DNA of 64,000 nt from Clostridia bacterium (GTDB lineage Bacteria; Bacillota; Clostridia; Christensenellales; CAG-314), in contig JAQVMT010000002.1 in the NCBI GenBank assembly GCA_028703495.1, positions 184,907 through 248,906 of the forward strand. The letters are read 5' to 3'. The notes beneath the pieces are model-generated. The model was given only the letters and a program-made list of their open reading frames with translations. It had not been told where the DNA came from and made no database searches. The translations under genes were made by a program, and so were the position numbers. Shown piece by piece: positions 55,944 to 64,000 of this stretch (the stretch's first letter is position 1; every line of letters begins with the position of its first letter).

Positions 55944-56822
55944 CTAATACTCGTTATCGTAATTCTCCTTGAGTTCCTTATATATATCGACATATCTTTC
56001 GTACCTTTGCTTGTCTATCCGCCCTTGGCTTACGGCTTGCTTTACGCTGCAATCAGGTTCAGTTATATGCGCACACATACTGTATCGGCATTTGCTTTTG
56101 TCTACCTCACAGACGAAGTCGGGATAGTACAGCCAAAGCTCGCTATACTTGACGTCGAGTTGCGTAAACAGTGAAAATCCTGCAGTATCGGTTACATAAG
56201 TATGCTCCCCGATCTTGAAAATCTCGTTGTGCCGTGTCGTATGCTTTCCTCTGTTGCTTTTTAGAGAAATTTCTCCGACTTCCAAATTCAAGCCTTCGGT
56301 CAAGCTGTTTAACAGAGAGGTTTTACCTACCGCCGACTGCCCCGCAAGACCGCAGGTCATTCCGTCAATCGCCTGCCGTACCTTAGCAAGTCCTTCCTTG
56401 GTTAACGCGCTTACCATATAAATGTTTTCTGACATAAAATAGTAAGTAGCTTTGATACGTTCGATAAACCCATCGTCCACAATGTCCGCTTTGCTTACCA
56501 CAATTAGAGCTTTAATCCCCTCCTTGACACAGTTCACAAGTAGCTTGTCAACCAATACCAAATCAGGCTCGGGAATGACTGAAATCAATATCAACAAAGC
56601 ATCCACGTTGGCAATCCTCGGACGAACCAAGCTGTTCTTCCTGTCCAATACCTTGGTAATGGCTCCCAAACCGCCTTCGTACTCCTCGTATTCCACATCG
56701 TCGCCAATTACTATTTCCTCGCCCGCATACCTCGTTTTCTTACGCGATTTGCATAAAACCACCTGCTCACCCGCGGCTACGGCAAACGTTCCTCCAACTC
56801 CTTTTATGACTTTTCCCTTCAT
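55944..56822 (-). CDS. rsgA: Ribosome small-subunit-dependent GTPase A
   Basis: Circularly permuted GTPase that checks late 30S assembly. OB-fold first (1-~65), then the G domain in permuted order: VSKADIVD (G4), VSALTKEG (G5), GQSAVGKTSLLNSL (G1) and DTAGFS (G3). C-terminal zinc finger with Cys-His ligands: CEVDKSKCRYSMCAHITEPDC. The ATG at 56822 gives MKGKVIKGVGG like homologues; a GTG three codons upstream is the alternative. It follows rlmN after 136 bases; the stp and prkC genes that often lie here are absent. Confidence 0.96.
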   Translation of the reverse strand: MKGKVIKGVGGTFAVAAGEQVVLCKSRKKTRYAGEEIVIGDDVEYEEYEGGLGAITKVLDRKNSLVRPRIANVDALLILISVIPEPDLVLVDKLLVNCVKEGIKALIVVSKADIVDDGFIERIKATYYFMSENIYMVSALTKEGLAKVRQAIDGMTCGLAGQSAVGKTSLLNSLTEGLNLEVGEISLKSNRGKHTTRHNEIFKIGEHTYVTDTAGFSLFTQLDVKYSELWLYYPDFVCEVDKSKCRYSMCAHITEPDCSVKQAVSQGRIDKQRYERYVDIYKELKENYDNEY

Positions 56823-56957
56823 CTTCTCCACTTCTTTACCGATTTTTGCTCCAAAACTTGTAATAATCCGCTACTATGTTATACATAGTTCTCTATCAAT
56901 GATGCGAAGAAACTGTTTTTTGTCTGTGGAGCAACTACCAATGGCAAGCATTGCATG

Positions 56958-57995
56958 CTATCTTAACGAGGTTGCCTTTCTTCTGAGTTGCCCGCAAGCG
57001 CCTTCGATATCGACGCCCATCTGTCTTCTGACTGTAACGCTCATATTTTTTGCAGCCAGCATATCCGCAAACATTTTTGCTTCTTTATCCGTTGTGCCTT
57101 TGAGCCCGGTTTCCTTTACGGGATTGAGCTTAATTAAATTGATGTGAGCGGGGAATCCCTTGAGCAAGCGCGCCAGCTCATCGGCATCCGCTTGAGCGTC
57201 GTTTACGCCTTTAATCAAAGTATACTCGAATATCACGCGACGACCTGTTGCTTGGAAGTAATCCCGACATGCTTTTATCAGACTTTCTATGTCGTAGGCT
57301 TTTGCAACGGGCATAATCCTTTCTCGCTTATCCTGAAATGCTTCATGCAGGGAAACCGTTAGGTTTATTTGCAGCTTTCTTTGCATCAGCTCGTAAATTT
57401 TGGGGGCGATTCCGCAGGTGGATAAGCTTATATTGCGCATTGCAATATTAAGCCCTTTGGGGTGATTGACGTTATAAAGAAAGCTCAAAACATTATCGAA
57501 GTTATCCAAAGGCTCTCCCATGCCCATCAGCACCACGTTTGTAATTTTTCTGTCTTGTGTATCGCCACCCAACATTCTGTTGACGCAAATTACCTGTCCG
57601 AGAATTTCTCCGGAGGACAAGTCTCTCTTTTTCCCTTCCAAATGACTGGCGCAAAAAACGCAACCCATATTGCAACCGATTTGAGTAGATACGCACAACG
57701 TATATCCGTACTTATACTTCATAAGCACGCCTTCCACAAACTCTCCGTCGGTCAAACCGAAAAGAAACTTCTGCGTTCCGTCACGAGAAACGAACCTTTG
57801 AGCAATCGATACGGGAATATCTATGAACTCCTTCAGCAGCTCCCTTTGCCCTTTGGCAATATCGGTCATTTCTTCAAACGCATAGCCTTTATTAAGCCAA
57901 ACGAAAACAGATTCAGCCTGATACTTTTTCAAGCCGACGGCGGTCAATTTCTCGACGAGCTCATCGAAACTCAAGTCCAATAATTTAGCTTTCAT
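56958..57995 (-). CDS. rlmN: Dual-specificity RNA methyltransferase RlmN
   Basis: Radical-SAM enzyme that makes m2A2503 in 23S rRNA and m2A37 in tRNA. CNMGCVFC is the CxxxCxxC cluster, GMGEPLDNFDNV follows, and the two catalytic cysteines are in the STCGIAP context and near the C-terminus (VDIEGACGQLR). The ATG at 57995 follows GGAGGTGA at about ten bases and yields 345 residues, standard. Lies 36 bases after rsmB. Confidence 0.96.
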   Translation of the reverse strand: MKAKLLDLSFDELVEKLTAVGLKKYQAESVFVWLNKGYAFEEMTDIAKGQRELLKEFIDIPVSIAQRFVSRDGTQKFLFGLTDGEFVEGVLMKYKYGYTLCVSTQIGCNMGCVFCASHLEGKKRDLSSGEILGQVICVNRMLGGDTQDRKITNVVLMGMGEPLDNFDNVLSFLYNVNHPKGLNIAMRNISLSTCGIAPKIYELMQRKLQINLTVSLHEAFQDKRERIMPVAKAYDIESLIKACRDYFQATGRRVIFEYTLIKGVNDAQADADELARLLKGFPAHINLIKLNPVKETGLKGTTDKEAKMFADMLAAKNMSVTVRRQMGVDIEGACGQLRRKATSLR

Positions 57996-58031
57996 ATCGA
58001 TATAGTCACCTCCGCTTATCATGCGTATCGT

Positions 58032-59345
58032 TTATTGACCTATTCTTTTCAGTTTGCAGATAAAGAAGCCGTCAAGATTATCCCTGTAAGGCAGGAATTG
58101 AAGCGCATCGCCATCCATTATCGGGACATAAGCGTCGTTAAGCGAATCCGTGCCCAAGTCTATCCTTTGCAATACATAGTCTGTGTTCGTCTTTAAAAAG
58201 AGTTCAATAACAGACTGATTTTCCTCGTAAAACAAAGAGCAAGTCGAATAAACCAGTGTTCCGCCCGTTTTTACGTATTTGGCGACGTTATTAACTATCT
58301 CAAGCTGCAGTTTGTGAAGATCCTCGATGGTTTGTTCGGATCTGTTCCTCTTTATGTCGGGTTTTTCGGAAACAACGCCGAACCCCGAACAGGGAACGTC
58401 GGCAAGCACACAGTCAAAAGCATTGTCCAAGTCCTTGTTGTATGCCGTAGCATCGCTCTCCGTCGCCTTAATATTGTTACAACGCCCCTTTTTGGCGTAG
58501 CTCTTTATTAGACTTACTCTGTGCGGATGAATATCGCAGGCGGTAACCGCAGACTCGGGTGCCATTTGCGCGATGCACACCGACTTGCCGCCGGGCGCGG
58601 CGCAGCAATCCAAGACAGCTTGACCGTTTTTAGGATTTACCGCCGTCGCAACGCAAACGGACGAGGCGGACTGCACAAAGTAATTCTCACTTTTAATGCC
58701 ACCCAATCCCGCAACATTTACGCGGAAGGTGTCCGAAAATTTACCCTTTTCGTACTCGGCTTTAATTCCGTTGAGCTTCTCAGTAAATTTTTGAACCGAA
58801 ATTACATTGGTATTTACCCTGATTTCGGTAAATTTGTGCGAAGGTTGGTATGAAATAATGCTTTCGGCTTTCTCATGATACTGTGCATACAGCTTCTTCA
58901 CTGCCCAAAGCGGATAGCTGTATACAACACTCATATACTCGAGCTTGTCAACGGGATACTTGATCGCATTTTGTTCGAGAGCAGTAGAAACGTTTCTCAA
59001 CAAAGCATTCACAAACCCCGTATACATAGATTTTCCAATGTTTTTAGCAAGCTCTACCGAGGCGTTAATTGCTGCATAATCGGCAATATCCATATATTTA
59101 AGCATATAAATACCGATGTAAACCACACCGAGCATGGATTTGTCAAGCTTTTTGGCAAACTGCTTTGCGATATACTCCAACTCGATTTCCCGATCCAATA
59201 CTCCGTAAATCAAACTCGTCGCGAAAGGACGGCGGACGGAAGGAATGCTGCCGATATACCTGTTTAGCTCGATCGACACATATGCGCCCTTCCTTATAAC
59301 CGCGTCTATGCATTTATACGCGATGTAGTATTCGTCAATTTTCAT
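58032..59345 (-). CDS. rsmB: 16S rRNA m5C967 methyltransferase
   Basis: RsmB methylates C967 of 16S rRNA. It has an N-terminal NusB-like helical domain (1-~130; INASVELAKNIG, FVNALLRNV), and a SAM domain: VLDCCAAPGGKS (motif I), CDIHPHRV, ADVPCSGFGVVSEKPDIK (motif IV with a Cys) and VYSTCSLFYEEN (motif VI with the catalytic Cys). 437 residues. Its ATG overlaps the stop of a 29-codon ORF by ATGA, suggesting translational coupling to the fmt-tail duplicate. Confidence 0.96.
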   Translation of the reverse strand: MKIDEYYIAYKCIDAVIRKGAYVSIELNRYIGSIPSVRRPFATSLIYGVLDREIELEYIAKQFAKKLDKSMLGVVYIGIYMLKYMDIADYAAINASVELAKNIGKSMYTGFVNALLRNVSTALEQNAIKYPVDKLEYMSVVYSYPLWAVKKLYAQYHEKAESIISYQPSHKFTEIRVNTNVISVQKFTEKLNGIKAEYEKGKFSDTFRVNVAGLGGIKSENYFVQSASSVCVATAVNPKNGQAVLDCCAAPGGKSVCIAQMAPESAVTACDIHPHRVSLIKSYAKKGRCNNIKATESDATAYNKDLDNAFDCVLADVPCSGFGVVSEKPDIKRNRSEQTIEDLHKLQLEIVNNVAKYVKTGGTLVYSTCSLFYEENQSVIELFLKTNTDYVLQRIDLGTDSLNDAYVPIMDGDALQFLPYRDNLDGFFICKLKRIGQ

Positions 59346-59431
59346 TCAGTCCTTTCCCCTGACACATAATTATCCAAGATATCGCCAACGCGTAGCAATC
59401 TGCCATTTGCCGCGTCTATGCCTTGCCTCAT
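59342..59431 (-). repeat. Duplicated 3' end of fmt forming a 29-codon ORF coupled to rsmB
   Basis: The 90-base ORF (ATG 59431, TGA overlapping the rsmB ATG) encodes a peptide with the pattern DAANGRLLRVGDIL; the fmt C-terminus reads DAVNGRKLREGDIL, 11 of 14 identical. At DNA level about 60 bases near 59372-59431 match the fmt end at 59466-59523, for example CCAAGATATCGCC and CCGCGTCT in both. It looks like a tandem duplication of the fmt tail, separated by ~30 bases. AAGGG lies just before the ATG, so it may be translated. Confidence 0.6.
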
Positions 59432-59460
59432 TAGTCCCTTACTCTTTAATAAACTAATGC

Positions 59461-60390
59461 CTAGGAACCCAAGATATCGCCTTCGCGTAGCTTCCTACCG
59501 TTTACCGCGTCTTTGTAGCTCATCTGCTTACCGCCTTGAGGCTTTACCTCTAGAATACCAAGCGAGCCTTTTGCGCACAGCACTGTGATTCCTCGCTTAT
59601 CGCATTGAATCACACGTCCGTAATCGGCATTGACCGACTCGTTCTCATTGATGCGGCTTGCCGTAATTTTAAGAACCTTTCCGTCAAGCAAGGTGCTTGC
59701 GGCAGGAATCGGACACAATCCGCGAATGAGATTATGAACCTCATACGCGCTCTGCTTCCAATCGATAATTTCCACGTTTTTGGTTATTTTCTTGCAATAG
59801 GTCGCCTTGCTTTCATCTTGAGGAGTAAACCTCGCAGTTCCGCTTTCAACCTTTTTTAAGGCTTCTACAATCAGCTCGGCTCCCAAATCGCTTAATTTGT
59901 GGCATAAACTACCATAAGTCTCATCCGAATCAATCGCTATTGCACGGCTTAGCAACAGATCACCTGCATCGAGCTTGTAAACGGTTTTGACGATGGACAC
60001 TCCCGTTCGGCTTTCACCGTTGATGAGCGCGCTTTGTATCGGCGAAGCCCCCCTGTATTCGGGCAACAACGAACCATGGACGTTCAAAACCCCTTCCTTG
60101 AATGTGTGAATGAAGTCCTCGCTCAACAGCTGTCCGAAAGCACTGGTTACAGCAATATCGGCATTCAGTTCGCGTATTTCATTCAAGCCTTCTTTGGATA
60201 CGCTGTTATATTGCAAGACGTTCAAGCCCATTGAAAGCGCGTATTTTTTTACCTCGCATTCTTCAAACTTGTTCCTGTTGCCGGGTTTGTCAGGTTGACA
60301 AACAACGGCAGACAGCGTGTGTCCGCTTTTAATTATTGCTTCTAACGATTTAACTGCAAATTCGGGCGTACCCAAAAAAACAACCTTCAT
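59461..60390 (-). CDS. fmt: Methionyl-tRNA formyltransferase
   Basis: Formylates initiator Met-tRNA. The formyltransferase domain has FLGTPEFAVKSLEA, VCQPDKP, and NVHGSLLPEYRGASPIQ with the catalytic Asn and His; the SLLPxYRG signature is intact, then the D residue in TVYKLDAGDLL. C-terminal OB domain ends in NGRKLREGDILGS. 309 residues. AGGAG lies six bases before ATG. Lies between def and rsmB, as in most Firmicutes, but 264 bases from def. Confidence 0.97.
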   Translation of the reverse strand: MKVVFLGTPEFAVKSLEAIIKSGHTLSAVVCQPDKPGNRNKFEECEVKKYALSMGLNVLQYNSVSKEGLNEIRELNADIAVTSAFGQLLSEDFIHTFKEGVLNVHGSLLPEYRGASPIQSALINGESRTGVSIVKTVYKLDAGDLLLSRAIAIDSDETYGSLCHKLSDLGAELIVEALKKVESGTARFTPQDESKATYCKKITKNVEIIDWKQSAYEVHNLIRGLCPIPAASTLLDGKVLKITASRINENESVNADYGRVIQCDKRGITVLCAKGSLGILEVKPQGGKQMSYKDAVNGRKLREGDILGS

Positions 60391-60654
60391 AATCTCCTGC
60401 TTTGTTTTGTGGCAATAGCGTGTACTTGTTCGATATTATCCTTAGCTTTGGTGTTTAGCATGTTTACTGCTTGGTGCCTTGCTCTGTTCTCTGTCTAAGC
60501 CAATATAACTCAACTAACCGATGCAAATATAATTACACTGCATAGCACCGTCAATCAAGCTTTTAGCTCCGAAAAGTTATACCCTCTCGAAGCTCCATTT
60601 TCGCTACCCCTTGACACCAATAACACATCACATAGAAGCAAAGGCAAACCTATG

Positions 60655-61113
60655 CTACTTCTTAGTGCTGATTTTTCTAATCATTCGATCGCTGAACAGA
60701 ATGCCGTCCAAGTGATCGATTTCATGCAGAAACGCTCGTGCTTTGTAGCCTTCAACCTCTGCCACACAACGCTTGCCCGTTCTGTCACTGTATTCGATTT
60801 TTGCGTGTGAAGGGCGTTTGACAATACCTCGGTATCCTTTAATGCTCAAACAGCCTTCGTTGTCTATGCTTTCTCCAGACGTTTCCAAAATGATAGGATT
60901 AACCATTTCATATTTGTCCGAATCGTAGTGTACGACCGCAATACGTTTTAACACTCCCACTTGCGGAGCTGCCAAACCCAATCCGCCGATTTTATCAAGC
61001 GTGTCGTTTAGATCGTCGATAAGGCTGCAGGTCCTCTCGTCGAATGCTTCGACCTGTCTGCACTTTCTCCTTAATACTTCGTCGCCCTCGTAAAACAAAT
61101 TTCTTACTGCCAT
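60655..61113 (-). CDS. def: Peptide deformylase
   Basis: Removes the N-formyl group from nascent proteins. The three motifs are GLGLAAPQVG, EGCLSIKG (metal Cys) and HEIDHLDG (HExxH). 152 residues matches type 1 deformylase. AGGAG lies upstream of the ATG. It partners fmt functionally and is on the same strand. The 264 bases between def and fmt (60391-60654) show no feature I can name. Confidence 0.97.
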   Translation of the reverse strand: MAVRNLFYEGDEVLRRKCRQVEAFDERTCSLIDDLNDTLDKIGGLGLAAPQVGVLKRIAVVHYDSDKYEMVNPIILETSGESIDNEGCLSIKGYRGIVKRPSHAKIEYSDRTGKRCVAEVEGYKARAFLHEIDHLDGILFSDRMIRKISTKK

Positions 61114-61224
61114 TTTTCTCCTATTACCACCGCAGATTTAGTCCTTTCGTTATTTGCGCAATTGCATCAGCTTACGATTGCAAAATGTCCGCAAGCCTTA
61201 CTGCATCGATATTGACCATGTGGC

Positions 61225-63411
61225 TTAATTCAAATTCTGCGGATTAAGCTCCACAAACACGCTGATGTCGCTTCTGTGCTGATTAATTATACTGTAAAGT
61301 TTTTTGATAATTTCATCGGCACGACCGTTTTCGATTCTCATAAGAATTTGAAAGCGGTACTTCGATTCGATTCTTTTAACGGGAGAACGCATTTTTTGAA
61401 GAAAAATGAACGCATCTTCGCCGTAACTCTTTCTCAGCTCCAAAATCTCATCGAAATGCCTGTTAATCTCTCCTATACACCTTTCTGCATCCTCGCCCGA
61501 ATACAGCACCCGAATAAATGTACAAAACGGGGGGAATCGGCTGGCTTCCCGAATATTGATCTCCTTCCTGTAAAAGCTCTCGAAATCCTGATTCGCACCG
61601 CACTTGATTGCAAAGTGCATAGGCGTGTACGTTTGCAAGATTACCTTTCCCTTGAGCTTGTCGCGACCGCTTCTGCCCGCGACCTGCGTAATAAGCTGAA
61701 AAGTCCGCTCACTGCTCCTATAATCGCCGTAGAAAAGACTTTGATCGCCGTCAAGCACTCCTACAAGAGTAACCTTGGGAAAGTCGTGTCCCTTGGTAAC
61801 CATCTGCGTACCCACGAGAATTTGCGCTTCTCCGCGCTTAAACTGCTCCTGAACCAAGGCATGAGAGTCCTTCTTTTGCATAGTGTCGTAGTCCATTCGG
61901 ATTACTTTGACATTCGGGTACATTTTACCCAAAATATCCGCAATCTGCTGCGTGCCTATCTTGCCCTGTCTAATCGACGAGCTTCCGCAATTGGGACAAG
62001 TATCCAATACCTTGTACCTTCTGCCGCAATAATGGCATTTAAGTACGTTTTCCTCTCTGTGGTAGGTCAACGAGATGTCGCAATCTTGACACTTTGCAAC
62101 GTAACCGCAGGCGTTGCACATCATAAAGCTACTGTATCCTCTCCTGTTAAGGAACAGTATTATCTGATTTCCCTTGGCAATAGCATCGTCCATTTCCTCC
62201 TCGAGTCTTTTGGAAATAATTGACTTATTGCCGCGCCCGACCTCCATCGCCATATCTACGATCTCAACTTCAGGCAATCGGTTGTTGATCCTTTGCTCCA
62301 TCTTAAGCAAGGTGTATTCGCCGCATTGGGCGCGATAATAGCTCTCCAAAGAGGGCGTCGCGCTTCCCAAAACCAATGAACACTTATTGTACCTTGCGCG
62401 AAACTCGGCAATCTCGATAGTATTGTATCTCGGATTTGATTCGCTTTGATAGCTCGAGTCGTGCTCCTCGTCGATAACGATTATTCCCACGTTTTCCAAA
62501 GGGGCGAAAATCGCGCTTCTTGCGCCTATCGCAACCGTAGCCGTTCCGCGTCTTAATCGATTCCACTCGTCATACCTTTCGCCTGCGGACAAGCCGCTGT
62601 GCAAAATAGCCACCCTGTCGCCGAATCTTCCTCGAAAGAACCGTAATACATTGGGTGTCAAGCTGATCTCGGGAACCAGCATAATCGCGGTTTTTCCCTG
62701 CTCCAGTTGCTTCTCGATCGCTTGAATATAAACCTCGGTTTTACCGCTTCCGGTAACTCCGAAAAGCAAGTACGTTCCGACAGTTCGGCTAATACTTGCC
62801 AAACATTCATCCTGTTGAGGAGTATTGACGTGCTTTTGATCTTCGTTGTCCATTCCTCCGTAAGGAACGCGCGTAAGCACCACGTCGAACACCTCGGCAA
62901 TACCTTTTTGAATCAATCCCCTAAGTGCGCCTGGGTAGTCCGCATTGATTACTGATACAAATTCCGAGTCCTTACGCAATACGTCAATCAAAGCCAGCTG
63001 CGCTTTAGCGTTATTCTTTACCGATTGCAGCTTGCTTTCATAATCCTTAGTCAATCGTGCCTTACGCCTGCTTAGCTCCTTCACCTTGCTTTTGCGCATT
63101 TCCGAAGGAATAAACAATCGCAGACAGTCTACTGTCCGCAAATTGTACTTAGACTTCATAAAGTCGGCAAGCTCAAGCATTTCCGCCGTTATATCGGGAA
63201 GCTCCTCTCTGACTTCGATAATGTCCTTTATCTTTTCCTCTCTTAACTCCGAAAAAGGCTTGGAGGAAACGACGAAACCCTCGATAACTCTTCCGTTGAA
63301 GGGCACGGCGACACGACATCCTTCGGGTATGTCCGCTTCCGAGGAATAATCGAAAACTCTGTCAATTTCGGAACCGGAAATATCCACGATTACTTCGTAA
63401 ATCTTTTTCAT
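61225..63411 (-). CDS. priA: Primosomal protein PriA (replication restart helicase)
   Basis: PriA recognises stalled forks and reloads the replicative helicase. N-terminal DNA-binding domain (MKKIYEVIVDISGSEIDRVF onwards), Walker [18 protein letters not shown] Walker B (VIDEEHDSSYQ), the zinc region with four CxxC-type pairs (CNAC, CQDC, CHYC and CPNC), and helicase motif VI QVAGRSGRD. The ATG at 63411 gives 728 residues, normal; 15 more residues would be added by an earlier start without homology. It begins 22 bases after the coaBC stop. Confidence 0.96.
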   Translation of the reverse strand: MKKIYEVIVDISGSEIDRVFDYSSEADIPEGCRVAVPFNGRVIEGFVVSSKPFSELREEKIKDIIEVREELPDITAEMLELADFMKSKYNLRTVDCLRLFIPSEMRKSKVKELSRRKARLTKDYESKLQSVKNNAKAQLALIDVLRKDSEFVSVINADYPGALRGLIQKGIAEVFDVVLTRVPYGGMDNEDQKHVNTPQQDECLASISRTVGTYLLFGVTGSGKTEVYIQAIEKQLEQGKTAIMLVPEISLTPNVLRFFRGRFGDRVAILHSGLSAGERYDEWNRLRRGTATVAIGARSAIFAPLENVGIIVIDEEHDSSYQSESNPRYNTIEIAEFRARYNKCSLVLGSATPSLESYYRAQCGEYTLLKMEQRINNRLPEVEIVDMAMEVGRGNKSIISKRLEEEMDDAIAKGNQIILFLNRRGYSSFMMCNACGYVAKCQDCDISLTYHREENVLKCHYCGRRYKVLDTCPNCGSSSIRQGKIGTQQIADILGKMYPNVKVIRMDYDTMQKKDSHALVQEQFKRGEAQILVGTQMVTKGHDFPKVTLVGVLDGDQSLFYGDYRSSERTFQLITQVAGRSGRDKLKGKVILQTYTPMHFAIKCGANQDFESFYRKEINIREASRFPPFCTFIRVLYSGEDAERCIGEINRHFDEILELRKSYGEDAFIFLQKMRSPVKRIESKYRFQILMRIENGRADEIIKKLYSIINQHRSDISVFVELNPQNLN

Positions 63412-63433
63412 CTGTGCCGTAACTCCAACCACT

Positions 63434-64000
63434 CTATAATTCCGACATCCTGTCAATGATTAGGTCGGCAAGCTTCTCCTTAGTCATCAAGGGATAACTT
63501 TCAGTCCTGTTGTTATCGATAATCATAACTATATTGGTATCGGTTTCGAATCCCGCGCCTTCCTTAGTAACGTCGTTAGCCACAACCATATCGGCATTTT
63601 TCGATATTAGCTTGCTTTTCGCGTTAGCCTCCAAATCCTGCGTTTCGGCGCAGAAAATGACCAGTTTTCTATCTCCCTTAACTAATCCGACTTGCTTTGC
63701 TATGTCCGCGTTTTTAACTAGCTTCAAAGTCAAGCAATCGCCCTTGAGCTTATTATCGAACACCTCCGCCGGTCTATAATCCGCAGGCGCGGCAGGCATT
63801 AAAATATAGTCGGAATCGTTGACTCTCGCTACTACTTCTTCGTACATTTCCCGTGTGCTTTTTACGTCAATCCTCTTTGCCCCGACCGGAAACGGCACGG
63901 AAATATTACCCGTTACTGCAACAACCTCTGCTCCACGCTTAATTAAACAGCTGATTAGAGCAACACCCATCTTGCCACTGCTTCGATTGGTAATAAAGCG
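63434..64000 (-). CDS. coaBC: CoaBC, phosphopantothenoylcysteine synthetase domain (C-terminal part, runs off window)
   Basis: The visible 188 residues are the CoaB half, which joins 4'-phosphopantothenate and Cys with CTP. FITNRSSGKMG at the right edge is the family nucleotide-binding motif; DYILMPAAPADYRPAE, the KLKG segment and VVANDVTKEGAGFETDTN follow, as usual near the C-terminus. The N-terminal CoaC decarboxylase half lies beyond position 64000. It belongs to the same CoA pathway as coaX and the PanT-like protein at the other end of the window. Confidence 0.94.
   Translation of the reverse strand, partial: RFITNRSSGKMGVALISCLIKRGAEVVAVTGNISVPFPVGAKRIDVKSTREMYEEVVARVNDSDYILMPAAPADYRPAEVFDNKLKGDCLTLKLVKNADIAKQVGLVKGDRKLVIFCAETQDLEANAKSKLISKNADMVVANDVTKEGAGFETDTNIVMIIDNNRTESYPLMTKEKLADLIIDRMSEL

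Overview
This is a 64 kb chromosomal window from a bacterium, most likely an anaerobic member of the Clostridia (Bacillota). Evidence: Firmicutes-style gene neighbourhoods (coaBC-priA-def-fmt-rsmB-rlmN-rsgA-rpe; tmk-holB-ricT; prmA-rsmE-mtaB-HIT; rpsF-ssb-rpsR), strong GGAGG-type ribosome binding sites, MtaB, RicT, a KtrAB-like potassium system and a flavodiiron/rubredoxin oxygen- or NO-detoxifying protein. I could not place it at genus level. Gene density is high, almost everything is on the minus strand, and I saw no prophage, insertion sequence, CRISPR array or tRNA. The standard code fits. TAG is used as stop in nearly half of the genes.

Layout from left to right (minus strand unless noted). 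1-5.4 kb: panT-coaX-uvrB-uvrA operon (uvrA runs off the left edge and shows a frameshift near its start), behind a structured, pseudoknot-capable leader. 5.7-7.6 kb: plus-strand FprA-Hrb-type flavodiiron fusion. 8-12.2 kb: padR-prmA-rsmE-mtaB-HIT. 12.4-13.7 kb: greA and a tRNA/rRNA-type methyltransferase. 13.7-14.1 kb: RNase P RNA. 14.2-15.8 kb: murG with a triplicated translation-start leader, and a small Cys-rich protein. 16-18.6 kb: copper P-type ATPase. 18.8-27.3 kb: hexokinase, DEDDh exonuclease, guaA, guaB, an orphan PTS EIIC and an M3 peptidase. 28.1-29.2 kb: rpsF-ssb-rpsR. 29.6-31.1 kb: plus-strand aminotransferase with a long structured leader. 31.5-38 kb: M14 peptidase, a two-gene chromate-type transporter, recR, purC, ktrA/ktrB-like genes and a small membrane protein. 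38.3-45.2 kb: a cluster of a membrane-anchored leucine-rich-repeat protein, two degenerate ABC exporters (one with a dead C39-like domain), a minimal HlyD-like adaptor and a small membrane protein. 45.3-50 kb: type IIA topoisomerase pair. 50.1-55.2 kb: ricT, holB, tmk, a PlsC-like acyltransferase and a Mbeg1-like hydrolase. 55.2-64 kb: the translation and replication-restart cluster ending in partial coaBC.

The most interesting items are non-coding or degenerate: (1) the panT-coaX leader, with two nested helices whose apical loop is perfectly complementary over 9 bases to a segment just upstream of the start codon, a riboswitch-like layout; (2) the degenerate NHLM-type export cluster with no recognisable cargo or protease; (3) three 62-bp-spaced copies of the murG start region; (4) a duplicated fmt 3' tail forming a 29-codon gene coupled to rsmB; (5) a DKTAT phosphorylation motif in CopA where DKTGT is nearly invariant. 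Nine recognised promoters all carry TG one base before the -10 hexamer.
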